From an uncultured Prevotella sp. (GTDB lineage Bacteria > Bacteroidota > Bacteroidia > Bacteroidales > Bacteroidaceae): a DNA stretch of 15,154 nt. Each line of letters begins with the position of its first letter. Positions within the stretch are counted from its first letter, which is position 1. The position numbers and the translations under genes are program-made. Below, piece after piece: positions 5,720-12,730 of the stretch. The stretch spans positions 1 to 15,154 of the forward strand of contig CALFIY010000094.1 in the NCBI GenBank assembly GCA_937877595.1. The letters run 5' to 3'. Under the pieces are notes generated by a model that saw only the letters and a list, made by a program, of their open reading frames with translations, ran no database searches and was not told the DNA's origin.

Positions 5720-7303
5720 ATGTCAGATAAGATTAAACCAAGCGAAGTCAGTCAGGTGCTGCTCGAACAACTCAAGGGCATCAGCGATGCCGCCAAGTTC
5801 GACGAGGTGGGAACAGTGCTCACCGTAAGCGATGGCGTGGCACGCATATACGGACTGCGCAATGCAGAGGCCAACGAGTTGTTGGAGTTTGAAAACGGCA
5901 CGATGGCCATCGTGATGAACCTCGAAGAGGACAATGTGGGCTGTGTGCTCCTCGGTCCTACGGCAGGCATCAAGGAAGGACAGGTGGTGAAGCGCACTAA
6001 GCGCATCGCCTCTATACGCGTCAACGACAACATGCTCGGGCGCGTGATAAATCCTCTCGGACAGGCTGTCGACGGACGCGGTGATATTGACCTCGGCAAT
6101 GCCTTTGAAATGCCGCTCGACAGAAAGGCTCCCGGCGTGATTTACCGTCAGCCGGTGAAGGAACCGCTGCAGACGGGACTGAAGGCCGTCGACTCGATGA
6201 TACCTATCGGCCGTGGACAGCGCGAATTGATTATCGGCGACCGGCAGACAGGTAAGACTGCCATCGCCGTGGATACCATCATCAACCAGAAGAGTTTCTA
6301 CGACGAAGGAAAGCCTGTCTACTGCATCTATGTAGCCATAGGACAGAAAGCAAGTACCGTGGCAACGCTCGTACAGACGCTGAAGGAGCATGGCGCAATG
6401 CCATATACCATCGTGGTGGCTGCTACGGCTGCCGACCCTGCTGCCATGCAGTACTACGCACCGTTTGCAGGGGCCGCCATCGGTGAGTATTTCCGCGACA
6501 GAGGACTGCCGGCGCTCGTCGTCTACGACGACTTGTCGAAGCAAGCCGTTGCCTATCGTGAGGTGTCGCTTATCCTGCGCCGCCCGTCAGGACGTGAGGC
6601 ATATCCAGGCGATGTGTTCTATCTCCACTCACGTCTGTTGGAGCGCGCTGCTAAGATAAATGAGCAGCAGGAGGTGGCAGAGCAGATGAACGACCTGCCG
6701 GCATGCATGAAAGGACATGTGCGCGGCGGAGGCTCGCTCACGGCACTGCCTATCATCGAGACACAGGCTGGCGACGTGTCGGCATATATTCCTACCAACG
6801 TCATCTCTATCACCGACGGACAGATATTCCTTGAGAGCGACCTCTTCAACCAGGGCTTCCGTCCTGCTATCAACGTGGGTATCTCTGTGAGCCGCGTCGG
6901 TGGCTCGGCACAGATAAAGTCGATGAAGAAGGTGGCTGGTACGCTGAAGATAGATCAGGCACAATACCGCGAACTGGAGGCCTTCTCGAAGTTCTCAAGC
7001 GACATGGATGCTGTGACGGCAATGACGCTCGACCGTGGCCGAAAGAACAACCAGTTGCTCATCCAACCGCAGTACAGCCCGATGCCTGTAGGCGAACAGG
7101 TGGCCATCCTCTACTGCGGTGTGCACGGACTGATGCGCGAGGTGCCTATCGACAAGGTGAGACAGTGTCAGGACCAGTTCCTCGACAAGTTGCGCAGCAC
7201 GGCTCCTGAAGTGATACAGACACTGGGCGCTGGAAAGATAGACGACGAAGTGACAGCAAAGATAGAGGCCGTAATGGCTGACATCGCAGGAACTTTCAAA
7301 TGA
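5720..7303 (+). CDS. atpA: ATP synthase F1 subunit alpha
   Basis: Alpha alternates with beta in the F1 hexamer and binds nucleotide at non-catalytic sites. The 527-aa product has the P-loop GDRQTGKT at residues 173-180, the LVVYDDLSKQAVAYRE segment at about 266-281, and SRVGGSAQ at 391-398, whose R392 is the arginine finger that reaches the beta active site. The length is slightly above E. coli alpha (513 aa); about 13 extra residues fall near 314-338, where the sequence reads NEQQEVAEQMNDLPACMKGH. All nucleotide-binding motifs are intact. The ATG lies 5 bp after the 8-bp repeat array, in an A-rich leader. Confidence 0.99.
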   Translation: MSDKIKPSEVSQVLLEQLKGISDAAKFDEVGTVLTVSDGVARIYGLRNAEANELLEFENGTMAIVMNLEEDNVGCVLLGPTAGIKEGQVVKRTKRIASIRVNDNMLGRVINPLGQAVDGRGDIDLGNAFEMPLDRKAPGVIYRQPVKEPLQTGLKAVDSMIPIGRGQRELIIGDRQTGKTAIAVDTIINQKSFYDEGKPVYCIYVAIGQKASTVATLVQTLKEHGAMPYTIVVAATAADPAAMQYYAPFAGAAIGEYFRDRGLPALVVYDDLSKQAVAYREVSLILRRPSGREAYPGDVFYLHSRLLERAAKINEQQEVAEQMNDLPACMKGHVRGGGSLTALPIIETQAGDVSAYIPTNVISITDGQIFLESDLFNQGFRPAINVGISVSRVGGSAQIKSMKKVAGTLKIDQAQYRELEAFSKFSSDMDAVTAMTLDRGRKNNQLLIQPQYSPMPVGEQVAILYCGVHGLMREVPIDKVRQCQDQFLDKLRSTAPEVIQTLGAGKIDDEVTAKIEAVMADIAGTFK

Positions 7304-7327
7304 TTCGATAATTGAGATTTCTCAACA

Positions 7328-8296
7328 ATGCCAAGTTTAAAAGAAATCAAAGGCCGCATTGCCTCGGTCAACTCGACGCGAAAGATAACGTCTGCCATGA
7401 AAATGGTGGCATCGTCGAAGTTGCACCATGCACAGGTAGCAATACAGAACATGCTGCCCTACGAGACAATGCTTGAGCATATACTCAAGTCGTTCCTTGC
7501 TGCCGAGGCTGAGGCACAGACCGTCTACGACCAGGAGCGCCCAGTGCGCCGCGTGGCATTGGTGGTCTACTCTTCCAACTCGTCGCTCTGCGGTGGTTTT
7601 AATACCAATATCATAAAGCAGATGCAGCAGGCGGTGGAAACTCTGTCGGAAGAACTCGGAGCAGAGAACGTCGAGGTGTATCCCATAGGGCGCAAAGTGG
7701 CAGAGAAGGCACAGAAACTCGGATACGTGGTGCGTGGCAACAGGGCTGACATGGTAGACCATCCCAACGTGAAGCAATGCATAGAACTGGCAGTGGAACT
7801 CGGCGAGCGCTTTACAAAGGGAGAGATAGACCAAGTAGACCTGATATACCACCACTTCAAGAGTGCTGGCTCGCAGGTGCTGACGCAGAAAACGTTCCTT
7901 CCTATCGACATAGAGAGCGAACTGGAGCGCGACCACGAGCGCGACCTCTCGTCGAATGTCGTCACGAAGAAGGCACAGGACTATCTGCGCAAGAAGAAAC
8001 GCAAGCGCCAAGTGAGCGAAGACGAGGTGAAGCCGCTTAACGACAACTTCATTGTCGAGCCCGACATGGATACCGTGCTCTCGCAACTCATTCCGAAACT
8101 TGCACATCTCATGCTCTACACGGCACTGCTCGACAGCGTGGCCTCTGAGCATGCAGCGCGAATGGTGGCAATGCAGACGGCAACAGACAATGCCGACGAA
8201 CTGCTCCGCCAACTCAACCTGCAGTACAACAAGTCGCGCCAGCAGGCCATCACTAATGAGTTGCTCGACATCGTTGGCGGCACGGTAAACAACTGA
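7328..8296 (+). CDS. atpG: ATP synthase F1 subunit gamma
   Basis: Gamma is the central shaft that couples rotation of the c ring to catalysis. The 322-aa product has both conserved ends: MPSLKEIKGRIASVNSTRKI at the start (with MKMVASSKL after it), and ASEHAARMVAMQTATDNA at residues 272-289 followed by NKSRQQAITNELLDIVGG. It is about 35 residues longer than E. coli gamma (287 aa). The excess lies around 196-240 in a highly charged insertion containing RKKKRKRQ. It is the last gene of the operon, 24 bp after atpA and 20 bp before the terminator stem. Confidence 0.97.
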   Translation: MPSLKEIKGRIASVNSTRKITSAMKMVASSKLHHAQVAIQNMLPYETMLEHILKSFLAAEAEAQTVYDQERPVRRVALVVYSSNSSLCGGFNTNIIKQMQQAVETLSEELGAENVEVYPIGRKVAEKAQKLGYVVRGNRADMVDHPNVKQCIELAVELGERFTKGEIDQVDLIYHHFKSAGSQVLTQKTFLPIDIESELERDHERDLSSNVVTKKAQDYLRKKKRKRQVSEDEVKPLNDNFIVEPDMDTVLSQLIPKLAHLMLYTALLDSVASEHAARMVAMQTATDNADELLRQLNLQYNKSRQQAITNELLDIVGGTVNN

Positions 8297-8316
8297 CACT
8301 TCCCGTGAAGACACAC

Positions 8317-8354
8317 AGTCCACAGGCCTGACAAAGCCTGTGGACTCTCTTTTT
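8317..8354 (+). terminator. atp operon terminator
   Basis: A perfect 11-bp GC-rich stem, AGTCCACAGGC (8317-8327) with GCCTGTGGACT (8336-8346), closes an 8-nt loop. It is followed by CTCTTTTT. It lies 20 bp after the atpG stop. This is the clearest intrinsic terminator in the window. Confidence 0.92.
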
Positions 8355-8360
8355 ACAGAG

Positions 8361-8376
8361 GCAGGAAATTTCCTGC
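8361..8376. promoter_or_regulatory. 16-bp perfect palindrome upstream of the PAP2 gene
   Basis: GCAGGAAATTTCCTGC is a perfect inverted repeat with no loop, so it fits a dimeric protein-binding site better than an RNA hairpin. It lies 118 bp before the start of the PAP2 gene and 7 bp after the atp terminator T-run. No clear TTTG / TAnnTTTG promoter was found nearby, so an operator role is a guess. Confidence 0.4.
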
Positions 8377-8494
8377 AATACGTTAAAGAATTGCAAAACA
8401 ACATAGTAATGATGCTCTGTTTTTGTTTTTCACAATTATATATGTGACCTCATCTGAAACGACGTAAACAGGCAACGTGAAATAACGGAACGGT

Positions 8495-9928
8495 ATGACA
8501 AAGGGGCTTCCTATACTTATAATCTTCCTGACGCTATCTGCCATAAGCGTACAGGCTGAAGACTATAGCAATATGGAGCCTCTCAGACTGGAGAAACCGG
8601 AAATGCATGCTTCGCTGGCAGATATACGAACGCAGCATGCCGTGAAGACATACAAGGTGAAGGACGACATAACTCTTGTTGGAGTCCCTGTCTTCGTGGC
8701 AGGCATCATTGGCAAGAACGAGAAGAAAACCTTCCCCCAACAGTGTCTGAGCCCTTACGGTAACCGTATTCAGGCAAACTCCAAGAGCCATTTCGACAAT
8801 TATACGCAGTATTTCGGACCTGCCATGACGCTGGGACTTAAGTTGAGCGGAGTGGAGGGACGTTCCGACTGGCCGCGCTTCCTTGCTTCTGCTGCCATGT
8901 CGTATGGTATTATGGCCGGCATGACAAAGGCCATAAAGAGTACGGCACACGAAATGCGCCCCGACGGATCTACGCGCGACTCGTGGCCTTCGGGACATAC
9001 CGCCATCTCGTTTGCCGGTGCAACCATCCTGCATAAGGAGTATGGCATGACGCGCTCACCGTGGTATTCAGTGGCAGGCTATGGCGTCGCTGCAGCCACA
9101 GGCATGATGCGAGTGATAAACAACCGTCACTGGGGCAGCGATGTGCTCTCCGGCGCAGGTATCGGCATCATGTCTACTGAAATAGCCTACGCCCTGAGTG
9201 ACGTGCTGTTCAAGGAAAAAGGTTTGCTGCGCAGCGACATGGAGTACACGACCGGCAGCGCGGTCTGTCCGTCTTTCTTGTCTGTTTCCCTGGGAATGGG
9301 TTTCGGATTGAGGGAACTCGATTTCAAGACATCAGATGCCAGCGCTCCCGTGAAGGTGAAATTTCAGACTGCTACAGTGGTGCAGGCAGAAGGCGCCTAC
9401 TTCTTTAATAAAAATGTTGGCGTGGGAGGGCGCCTGCGCGTAAGCACGTCGCCAATGAAGGGATGTGAAAGGGCGGAGGCAGACATTCTCGCAGCCAACA
9501 GCGACTTGTCTGTTGAGAGCAATCATCTGGCAGAGTTTGCCGCAGATGCCGGACTCTATTTCAACATACCTCTCGCTCAGCGTTTCTCACTTGGAACAAA
9601 ATGTCTTGTAGGAAGAAGCATGATGCAGTCGCTCGACATCAACGGCCATTATGCTGTAAACGCGATGGGCATCACCGGCACGGCAAACACCAATGGCATG
9701 GAATATGACTTGCTGACCGTCTCTGCTAAAAATACCACCAAATTTGGCACAGGAGTCGCGCTGACCTACGGCTACAAGGGAAACATCTCGTGGAAGGTGT
9801 TCTGTGACTACGACTACACTCGCAAGGACTACACGCTCACCTGCACTCCATTATATACAGAGAATCACACCCTTCGGAAGCACCAGAACACATGGGTGCT
9901 TGGCGCATCATTTGCCGTGATGTTGTAA
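8495..9928 (+). CDS. Exported PAP2-family phosphatase with C-terminal beta-barrel-like domain
   Basis: The 477-aa product starts with a signal peptide (residues 1-21, cleavage near VQA-ED). The PAP2 / type 2 phosphatidic acid phosphatase motifs are complete: K148-x6-R155-P156, P165-S-G-H168 and R206-x5-H212-x3-D216, with H168 and H212 as the expected catalytic histidines. From about residue 255 to the end, the sequence turns into alternating polar/hydrophobic strands with aromatic caps, ending in WVLGASFAVML, like an outer-membrane barrel. It is about twice the length of a simple PAP2 enzyme. PAP2 proteins of Bacteroidetes include lipid A phosphatases of the LpxE/LpxF type; that substrate is possible here but not shown by sequence. 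The gene stands alone between a terminator and the next promoter. Confidence 0.88.
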   Translation: MTKGLPILIIFLTLSAISVQAEDYSNMEPLRLEKPEMHASLADIRTQHAVKTYKVKDDITLVGVPVFVAGIIGKNEKKTFPQQCLSPYGNRIQANSKSHFDNYTQYFGPAMTLGLKLSGVEGRSDWPRFLASAAMSYGIMAGMTKAIKSTAHEMRPDGSTRDSWPSGHTAISFAGATILHKEYGMTRSPWYSVAGYGVAAATGMMRVINNRHWGSDVLSGAGIGIMSTEIAYALSDVLFKEKGLLRSDMEYTTGSAVCPSFLSVSLGMGFGLRELDFKTSDASAPVKVKFQTATVVQAEGAYFFNKNVGVGGRLRVSTSPMKGCERAEADILAANSDLSVESNHLAEFAADAGLYFNIPLAQRFSLGTKCLVGRSMMQSLDINGHYAVNAMGITGTANTNGMEYDLLTVSAKNTTKFGTGVALTYGYKGNISWKVFCDYDYTRKDYTLTCTPLYTENHTLRKHQNTWVLGASFAVML

Positions 9929-9943
9929 AAATGCCCACAGATA

Positions 9944-9974
9944 TTTGCCGCGTGTGGAAATAGTGTTACTTTTG
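9944..9974 (+). promoter_or_regulatory. Promoter of the AlkZ-related gene
   Basis: TTTG at 9944-9947 and TACTTTTG at 9967-9974, separated by 19 bp, match the Bacteroidetes consensus in both elements. This is the best promoter match in the window. It ends only 7 bp before the first ATG (9982), so the transcript would have almost no leader. Confidence 0.8.
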
Positions 9975-9981
9975 TCATGCC

Positions 9982-10653
9982 ATGATGAAGAGAGAGATTT
10001 ATTCCGCTGCCTTGCTGATGGAGTATATACGCGAGGTGGGCTTCCTGCCGCTGCTTAGCAGTGGCATAGATGGTTTTTCGGCAGAAGAGGTGGTGAGCGA
10101 CGACTGCCGCTACGTGGTTTTTCCTGATGGCGGATGGGACTGGCCGCTATGGAAGTGGAAAGGCCCTATCGTGACAAGTGGTGACTGTGTTTACGGTAAG
10201 TTCTTCGACAAAAAAGCAGGATTTGTCAGTCGTGAGTGGTGGCCCGACTTCTACAACTATCGTCGTAGCGTGGCGCCAGTGATAGAAGAAGGGTCTGTAG
10301 AGGAAACAATACTGCTGACACTGCAGGAGCATGGCAGTCTGATTACAAGGGATCTGCGCGCGCTCTGCGGATTTGACGGGCCGCGGATGCGCGGCAAGTT
10401 TGACGCTTACGTCACGCGTTTGCAGATGCAGTGTCGCATCGTAACGGAAGATTTTGTTTACCCAACAGACAAGCACGGACGTGAATACGGCTGGGGCTGG
10501 TCGCTGCTAACAATGCCCGAGACGCTATATGGAAAAGAGGCATGCATACGTGAATGTACACCGCAGGATTCTTACGATCGACTTGCAACTCACCTTAGCA
10601 AACTATTGCCTTGGGCAACGGCAAAGCAGATACAGCGCCTTCTCCGCGTCTAA
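9982..10653 (+). CDS. AlkZ/YcaQ-related winged-helix protein
   Basis: The 223-aa product resembles proteins annotated as AlkZ-related (HTH_42, YcaQ-like), recognised by memory of the family pattern: GFLPLLSSGIDGFSAEE near the start, then WKWKGPIVTSGDCVYGKFF (57-75), GFVSREWWPDF (80-90), a winged-helix region (about 105-160, with EHGSLITRDLRALCG and TRLQMQ) and YGWGWSLLT (169-177). True AlkZ enzymes are about twice this size and excise crosslinked or alkylated bases; whether this short relative has glycosylase activity is unknown. Two adjacent ATGs (9982, 9985) fit the promoter only as a near-leaderless message. ATG at 10018 (residue 13, before EYIREVGFLP) is an alternative start that would give a normal leader. 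Confidence 0.75.
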   Translation: MMKREIYSAALLMEYIREVGFLPLLSSGIDGFSAEEVVSDDCRYVVFPDGGWDWPLWKWKGPIVTSGDCVYGKFFDKKAGFVSREWWPDFYNYRRSVAPVIEEGSVEETILLTLQEHGSLITRDLRALCGFDGPRMRGKFDAYVTRLQMQCRIVTEDFVYPTDKHGREYGWGWSLLTMPETLYGKEACIRECTPQDSYDRLATHLSKLLPWATAKQIQRLLRV

Positions 10654-10688
10654 TCACATCCCTCCGTTCTTTTTCTGGAACGTATTTC

Positions 10689-10796
10689 TTAGAAGTATGC
10701 CTCTACAGCAAAGCGGAACCGGTCGATGAAAGTATTGCCGACATTCCTCATTACCTTTATCAGTTTTGCTGACAAAGGAGATGCAGGTAGTTGCCC
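10689..10796 (-). pseudogene. Short minus-strand reading frame downstream of the symporter gene
   Basis: Between the AlkZ-related gene and the symporter stop, a minus-strand frame is open from 10796 to a TAA at 10689-10691. From its only ATG (10751) it reads MRNVGNTFIDRFRFAVEAYF. The composition is protein-like, but the frame has no recognisable family. It could be a gene remnant, a small protein, or part of an extragenic repeat. The plus strand has an open frame over the same bases, so the coding strand is uncertain. Confidence 0.25.
10754..10778. terminator. Hairpin between convergent genes
   Basis: CCTTTATCAG (10754-10763) pairs with CTGACAAAGG (10769-10778), with one mismatch and a 5-nt loop. 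It lies between the convergent AlkZ-related and symporter genes, 29 bp beyond the symporter stop. No strong T-run follows on either strand, so termination is only a possibility. Confidence 0.3.
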
Positions 10797-10806
10797 CTAT
10801 CACATT

Positions 10807-12237
10807 CTACCAGCACTCAATGTCATCAGCGATTTCAGGCAACTTGCCGCGCTGGAATGTTGGCTCTTTGATGCCCTGGCTTTTCTGCAGGCGGTAGTCG
10901 TCAAGCAGGCGGAATACATACTTGCCCAGCAGTATGATGGCAATAAGATTGCATGCCGTAAGAAGTGCCATGCATAGGTCTATCATGCTCCACACCACTT
11001 CAAGCGTTGTCCATGCGCCAAACATTATCATCACGCCGCCCGACAGCAGGCGGTAGGTCGTCATGGCGGCACGGCTATCGGTCATAAAGCGGACATTGGC
11101 CTCGCCATAGTAGTAGTTGCCAATAATCGACGAATAGGCAAACATGAAGATGGCAATGGCGACGAAGACAGGGCCCCATGCTCCAACTTCAGACTTCAAG
11201 GCAGCCTGTGTCAGCATGATGCCGTTAAGTTCTGGCAAGGTGTAAAGTCCGCTGATGAGGATGATAAATGCCGTGCATGAGCATACTACCAACGTGTCGG
11301 TAAACACTCCAAGAGCCTGTATGAGTCCTTGTTTCACTGGGTGTGACACAGTTGCCGTAGCAGCAGCATTGGGCGCACTGCCCTCGCCCGCCTCGTTGCT
11401 GAACAGACCGCGCTTCACGCCATTCATAATGGCAGCGCCCAGTGTGCCACCCACTGCCTGTTCCACGCCAAAGGCACTCCTGACAATGACCGCAAGCACG
11501 TGGGGCACCAACTGAATGTTAATCACGATAACTACCACTGCCAGCAGAAAATATCCTACAGCCATTATAGGTACCAGTACAGAACTGACCTTGGCTATGC
11601 GCTGGATGCCTCCAAACACGATGACGAGAGTCAGCGCCATAAGTGCAGTGCCTGTCGCCATCGGGTTCCAATCAAATGCACCCTCCATGGCGCCACAGAT
11701 GGTGTTGGCCTGTACGGAATTGTTTGCCAGCCCGAACGATACCGTAATCAGTATGGCAAACAGCACTGCCATCCAGCGGCAGTGCAATCCGCGTTGTATG
11801 TAGTAAGCAGGGCCTCCAATAAACGAGTCTTTATGGTGCTGCTTGAACAGTTGGCCCAATGTGGACTCAACGAAAGCCGTGGCAGAGCCCACCAATGCCA
11901 TTACCCACATCCAGAACACTGCTCCTGGTCCGCCTACGGCTATTGCCGTCGCCACTCCTGCGAGATTTCCTGTGCCTACGCGTGATGCCAGCGATACGGC
12001 AAATGCCTGAAACGACGAGATGTGCTTCTGGCCTGCCACGCTGTTGCCTGCGCCAGTCGTGTTACCCTTACCCTCGGCTGTCTTCACAGCCGTGTCGGTC
12101 AGCAGGCGCAGCATCTCGCCCAGCATGCGAAACTGGACGAAGCGCATGCGCCACGTGAACCATAGTCCGCAGCCTATCAGGGCTCCTATTATCAGATAGC
12201 CCCATAGCACATCGTTTATCTGATTGAGTATTTCCAT
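10807..12237 (-). CDS. Alanine/glycine:cation symporter, AGCS family
   Basis: AGCS transporters carry alanine or glycine into the cell with sodium or protons across the inner membrane. The 476-aa product has the family length and about ten to eleven hydrophobic segments. The N-terminal signature is GTGNLAGVATAIAVGGPGAV (88-107), continuing FWMW, which includes the family motif P-G-x-x-x-W. A second conserved block, GVKRGLFSNEAGEGSAPNAA (273-292), is also typical and lines the substrate path in known structures. The gene is alone on its strand and has its own promoter. Substrate choice between Ala, Gly and related amino acids cannot be read from sequence. The start MEILNQINDVLWGYL matches family N-termini. 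Confidence 0.94.
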   Translation of the reverse strand: MEILNQINDVLWGYLIIGALIGCGLWFTWRMRFVQFRMLGEMLRLLTDTAVKTAEGKGNTTGAGNSVAGQKHISSFQAFAVSLASRVGTGNLAGVATAIAVGGPGAVFWMWVMALVGSATAFVESTLGQLFKQHHKDSFIGGPAYYIQRGLHCRWMAVLFAILITVSFGLANNSVQANTICGAMEGAFDWNPMATGTALMALTLVIVFGGIQRIAKVSSVLVPIMAVGYFLLAVVVIVINIQLVPHVLAVIVRSAFGVEQAVGGTLGAAIMNGVKRGLFSNEAGEGSAPNAAATATVSHPVKQGLIQALGVFTDTLVVCSCTAFIILISGLYTLPELNGIMLTQAALKSEVGAWGPVFVAIAIFMFAYSSIIGNYYYGEANVRFMTDSRAAMTTYRLLSGGVMIMFGAWTTLEVVWSMIDLCMALLTACNLIAIILLGKYVFRLLDDYRLQKSQGIKEPTFQRGKLPEIADDIECW

Positions 12238-12250
12238 TATTTTATGGCTG

Positions 12251-12282
12251 CAAAAGTACTATTTAACACGCGAAAAGCCAAA
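12251..12282 (-). promoter_or_regulatory. Promoter of the AGCS symporter gene
   Basis: On the minus strand, TTTG (12282-12279) and TACTTTTG (12258-12251) are separated by 20 bp, matching the Bacteroidetes consensus. Only 13 bp separate the -7 box from the ATG at 12237, so the leader would be about 8-10 nt. Confidence 0.72.
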
Positions 12283-12400
12283 CAGAATGGAGCATTTGTG
12301 AATGTAAAAAGAAATAGTTATTCAGGGAGTTGCAAAAAATAAATCGTGGGAAAATATCGTGAAAACTTGTAAATGAACGTCAATATACTAAGAAACTGAT

Positions 12401-12408
12401 TATCTTTG
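12401..12408 (+). promoter_or_regulatory. Orphan -7 element before the FMN-reductase remnant
   Basis: TATCTTTG matches the TAnnTTTG box exactly, but no TTTG lies 19-21 bp upstream. It is 45 bp before the remnant, the distance seen for the real promoters of rpsP and atpD. It is probably the surviving promoter of the lost gene. Confidence 0.45.
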
Positions 12409-12452
12409 CAGCGTAGTACTGACAATTTTTTTACCCGGAAAACTGAAAACCT

Positions 12453-12506
12453 AAGAAGAAAATTCTCTTTATCACCGGCTCGCTACGTGCGAAGTCATTC
12501 AACTGA
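12453..12506 (+). pseudogene. N-terminal remnant of an NADPH-dependent FMN reductase-like gene
   Basis: The frame reads KKKILFITGSLRAKSFN and then stops at TGA (12504-12506). The pattern KKILFI-x-GSLR-x-x-SFN is the FMN-binding first strand and loop of flavodoxin-like NADPH-dependent FMN reductases. No ATG precedes it: the codon before the first Lys is CCT. The rest of the roughly 180-residue protein is absent. A -7 promoter box remains at the expected distance upstream. Confidence 0.6.
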
Positions 12507-12561
12507 TAGTTGTTGTCAGAAACTCACAGAACTCTTGGAATTTATAAAAGCATTGTAATTT

Positions 12562-12633
12562 ATGGCCTGTAGCGAGGATTTTGTACAATATGTCGCCGAC
12601 CGCGACCATCTTCAGATTGCTGAACTGACGTAA
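12562..12633 (+). pseudogene. N-terminal remnant resembling a TfoX/Sxy-like protein
   Basis: An ATG-initiated 23-codon frame begins MACSEDFVQYVADR and ends HLQIAELT before a TAA. The first 14 residues resemble the start of TfoX N-terminal-domain proteins of Bacteroidales (M-A-x-x-x-x-FVQYV), but the KKMFGEY-type core that should follow is absent. The match is short and made from memory, so the assignment is tentative; it may equally be a chance small ORF. Confidence 0.4.
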
Positions 12634-12730
12634 GCATAATTCCGCCTTTACTGAAAGACGAGGGCATAGATGTGAGAAGCAGACACTACGAATAAGGACA
12701 GATAGAATAAAAGCATTACAGTGAATCAAT

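Larger units (their letters stand above)
12238..12730. other. 493-bp region of promoters and gene debris
   Basis: This gap holds the symporter promoter, a lone forward -7 box, N-terminal scraps of two different genes (12453-12506 and 12562-12633), and a further short frame at about 12644-12691 reading PLLKDEGIDVRSRHYE before a stop. An 8-bp inverted repeat links CTCGCTAC (12479-12486) to GTAGCGAG (12569-12576). No intact gene is visible. The picture is of serial gene loss at one site. Confidence 0.6.

Noticed and set aside
7337..8404. Minus-strand 355-codon frame opposite atpG
   Set aside because: It is antisense to atpG, rich in Cys, His and Leu, and covers the operon terminator; no domain is recognisable.
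8437..8444. TATATATG as the PAP2 gene promoter -7 box
   Set aside because: It departs from TAnnTTTG at a core base, and the nearest TTTTG is only 11 bp upstream, not 19-21.
9935..9957. Terminator for the PAP2 gene (CCACA / TGTGG)
   Set aside because: Only five pairs, no T-run, and the -33 promoter element lies in its loop.
11500..11985. Plus-strand 161-codon frame within the symporter gene
   Set aside because: It is antisense to conserved AGCS membrane segments and has an unlikely composition.
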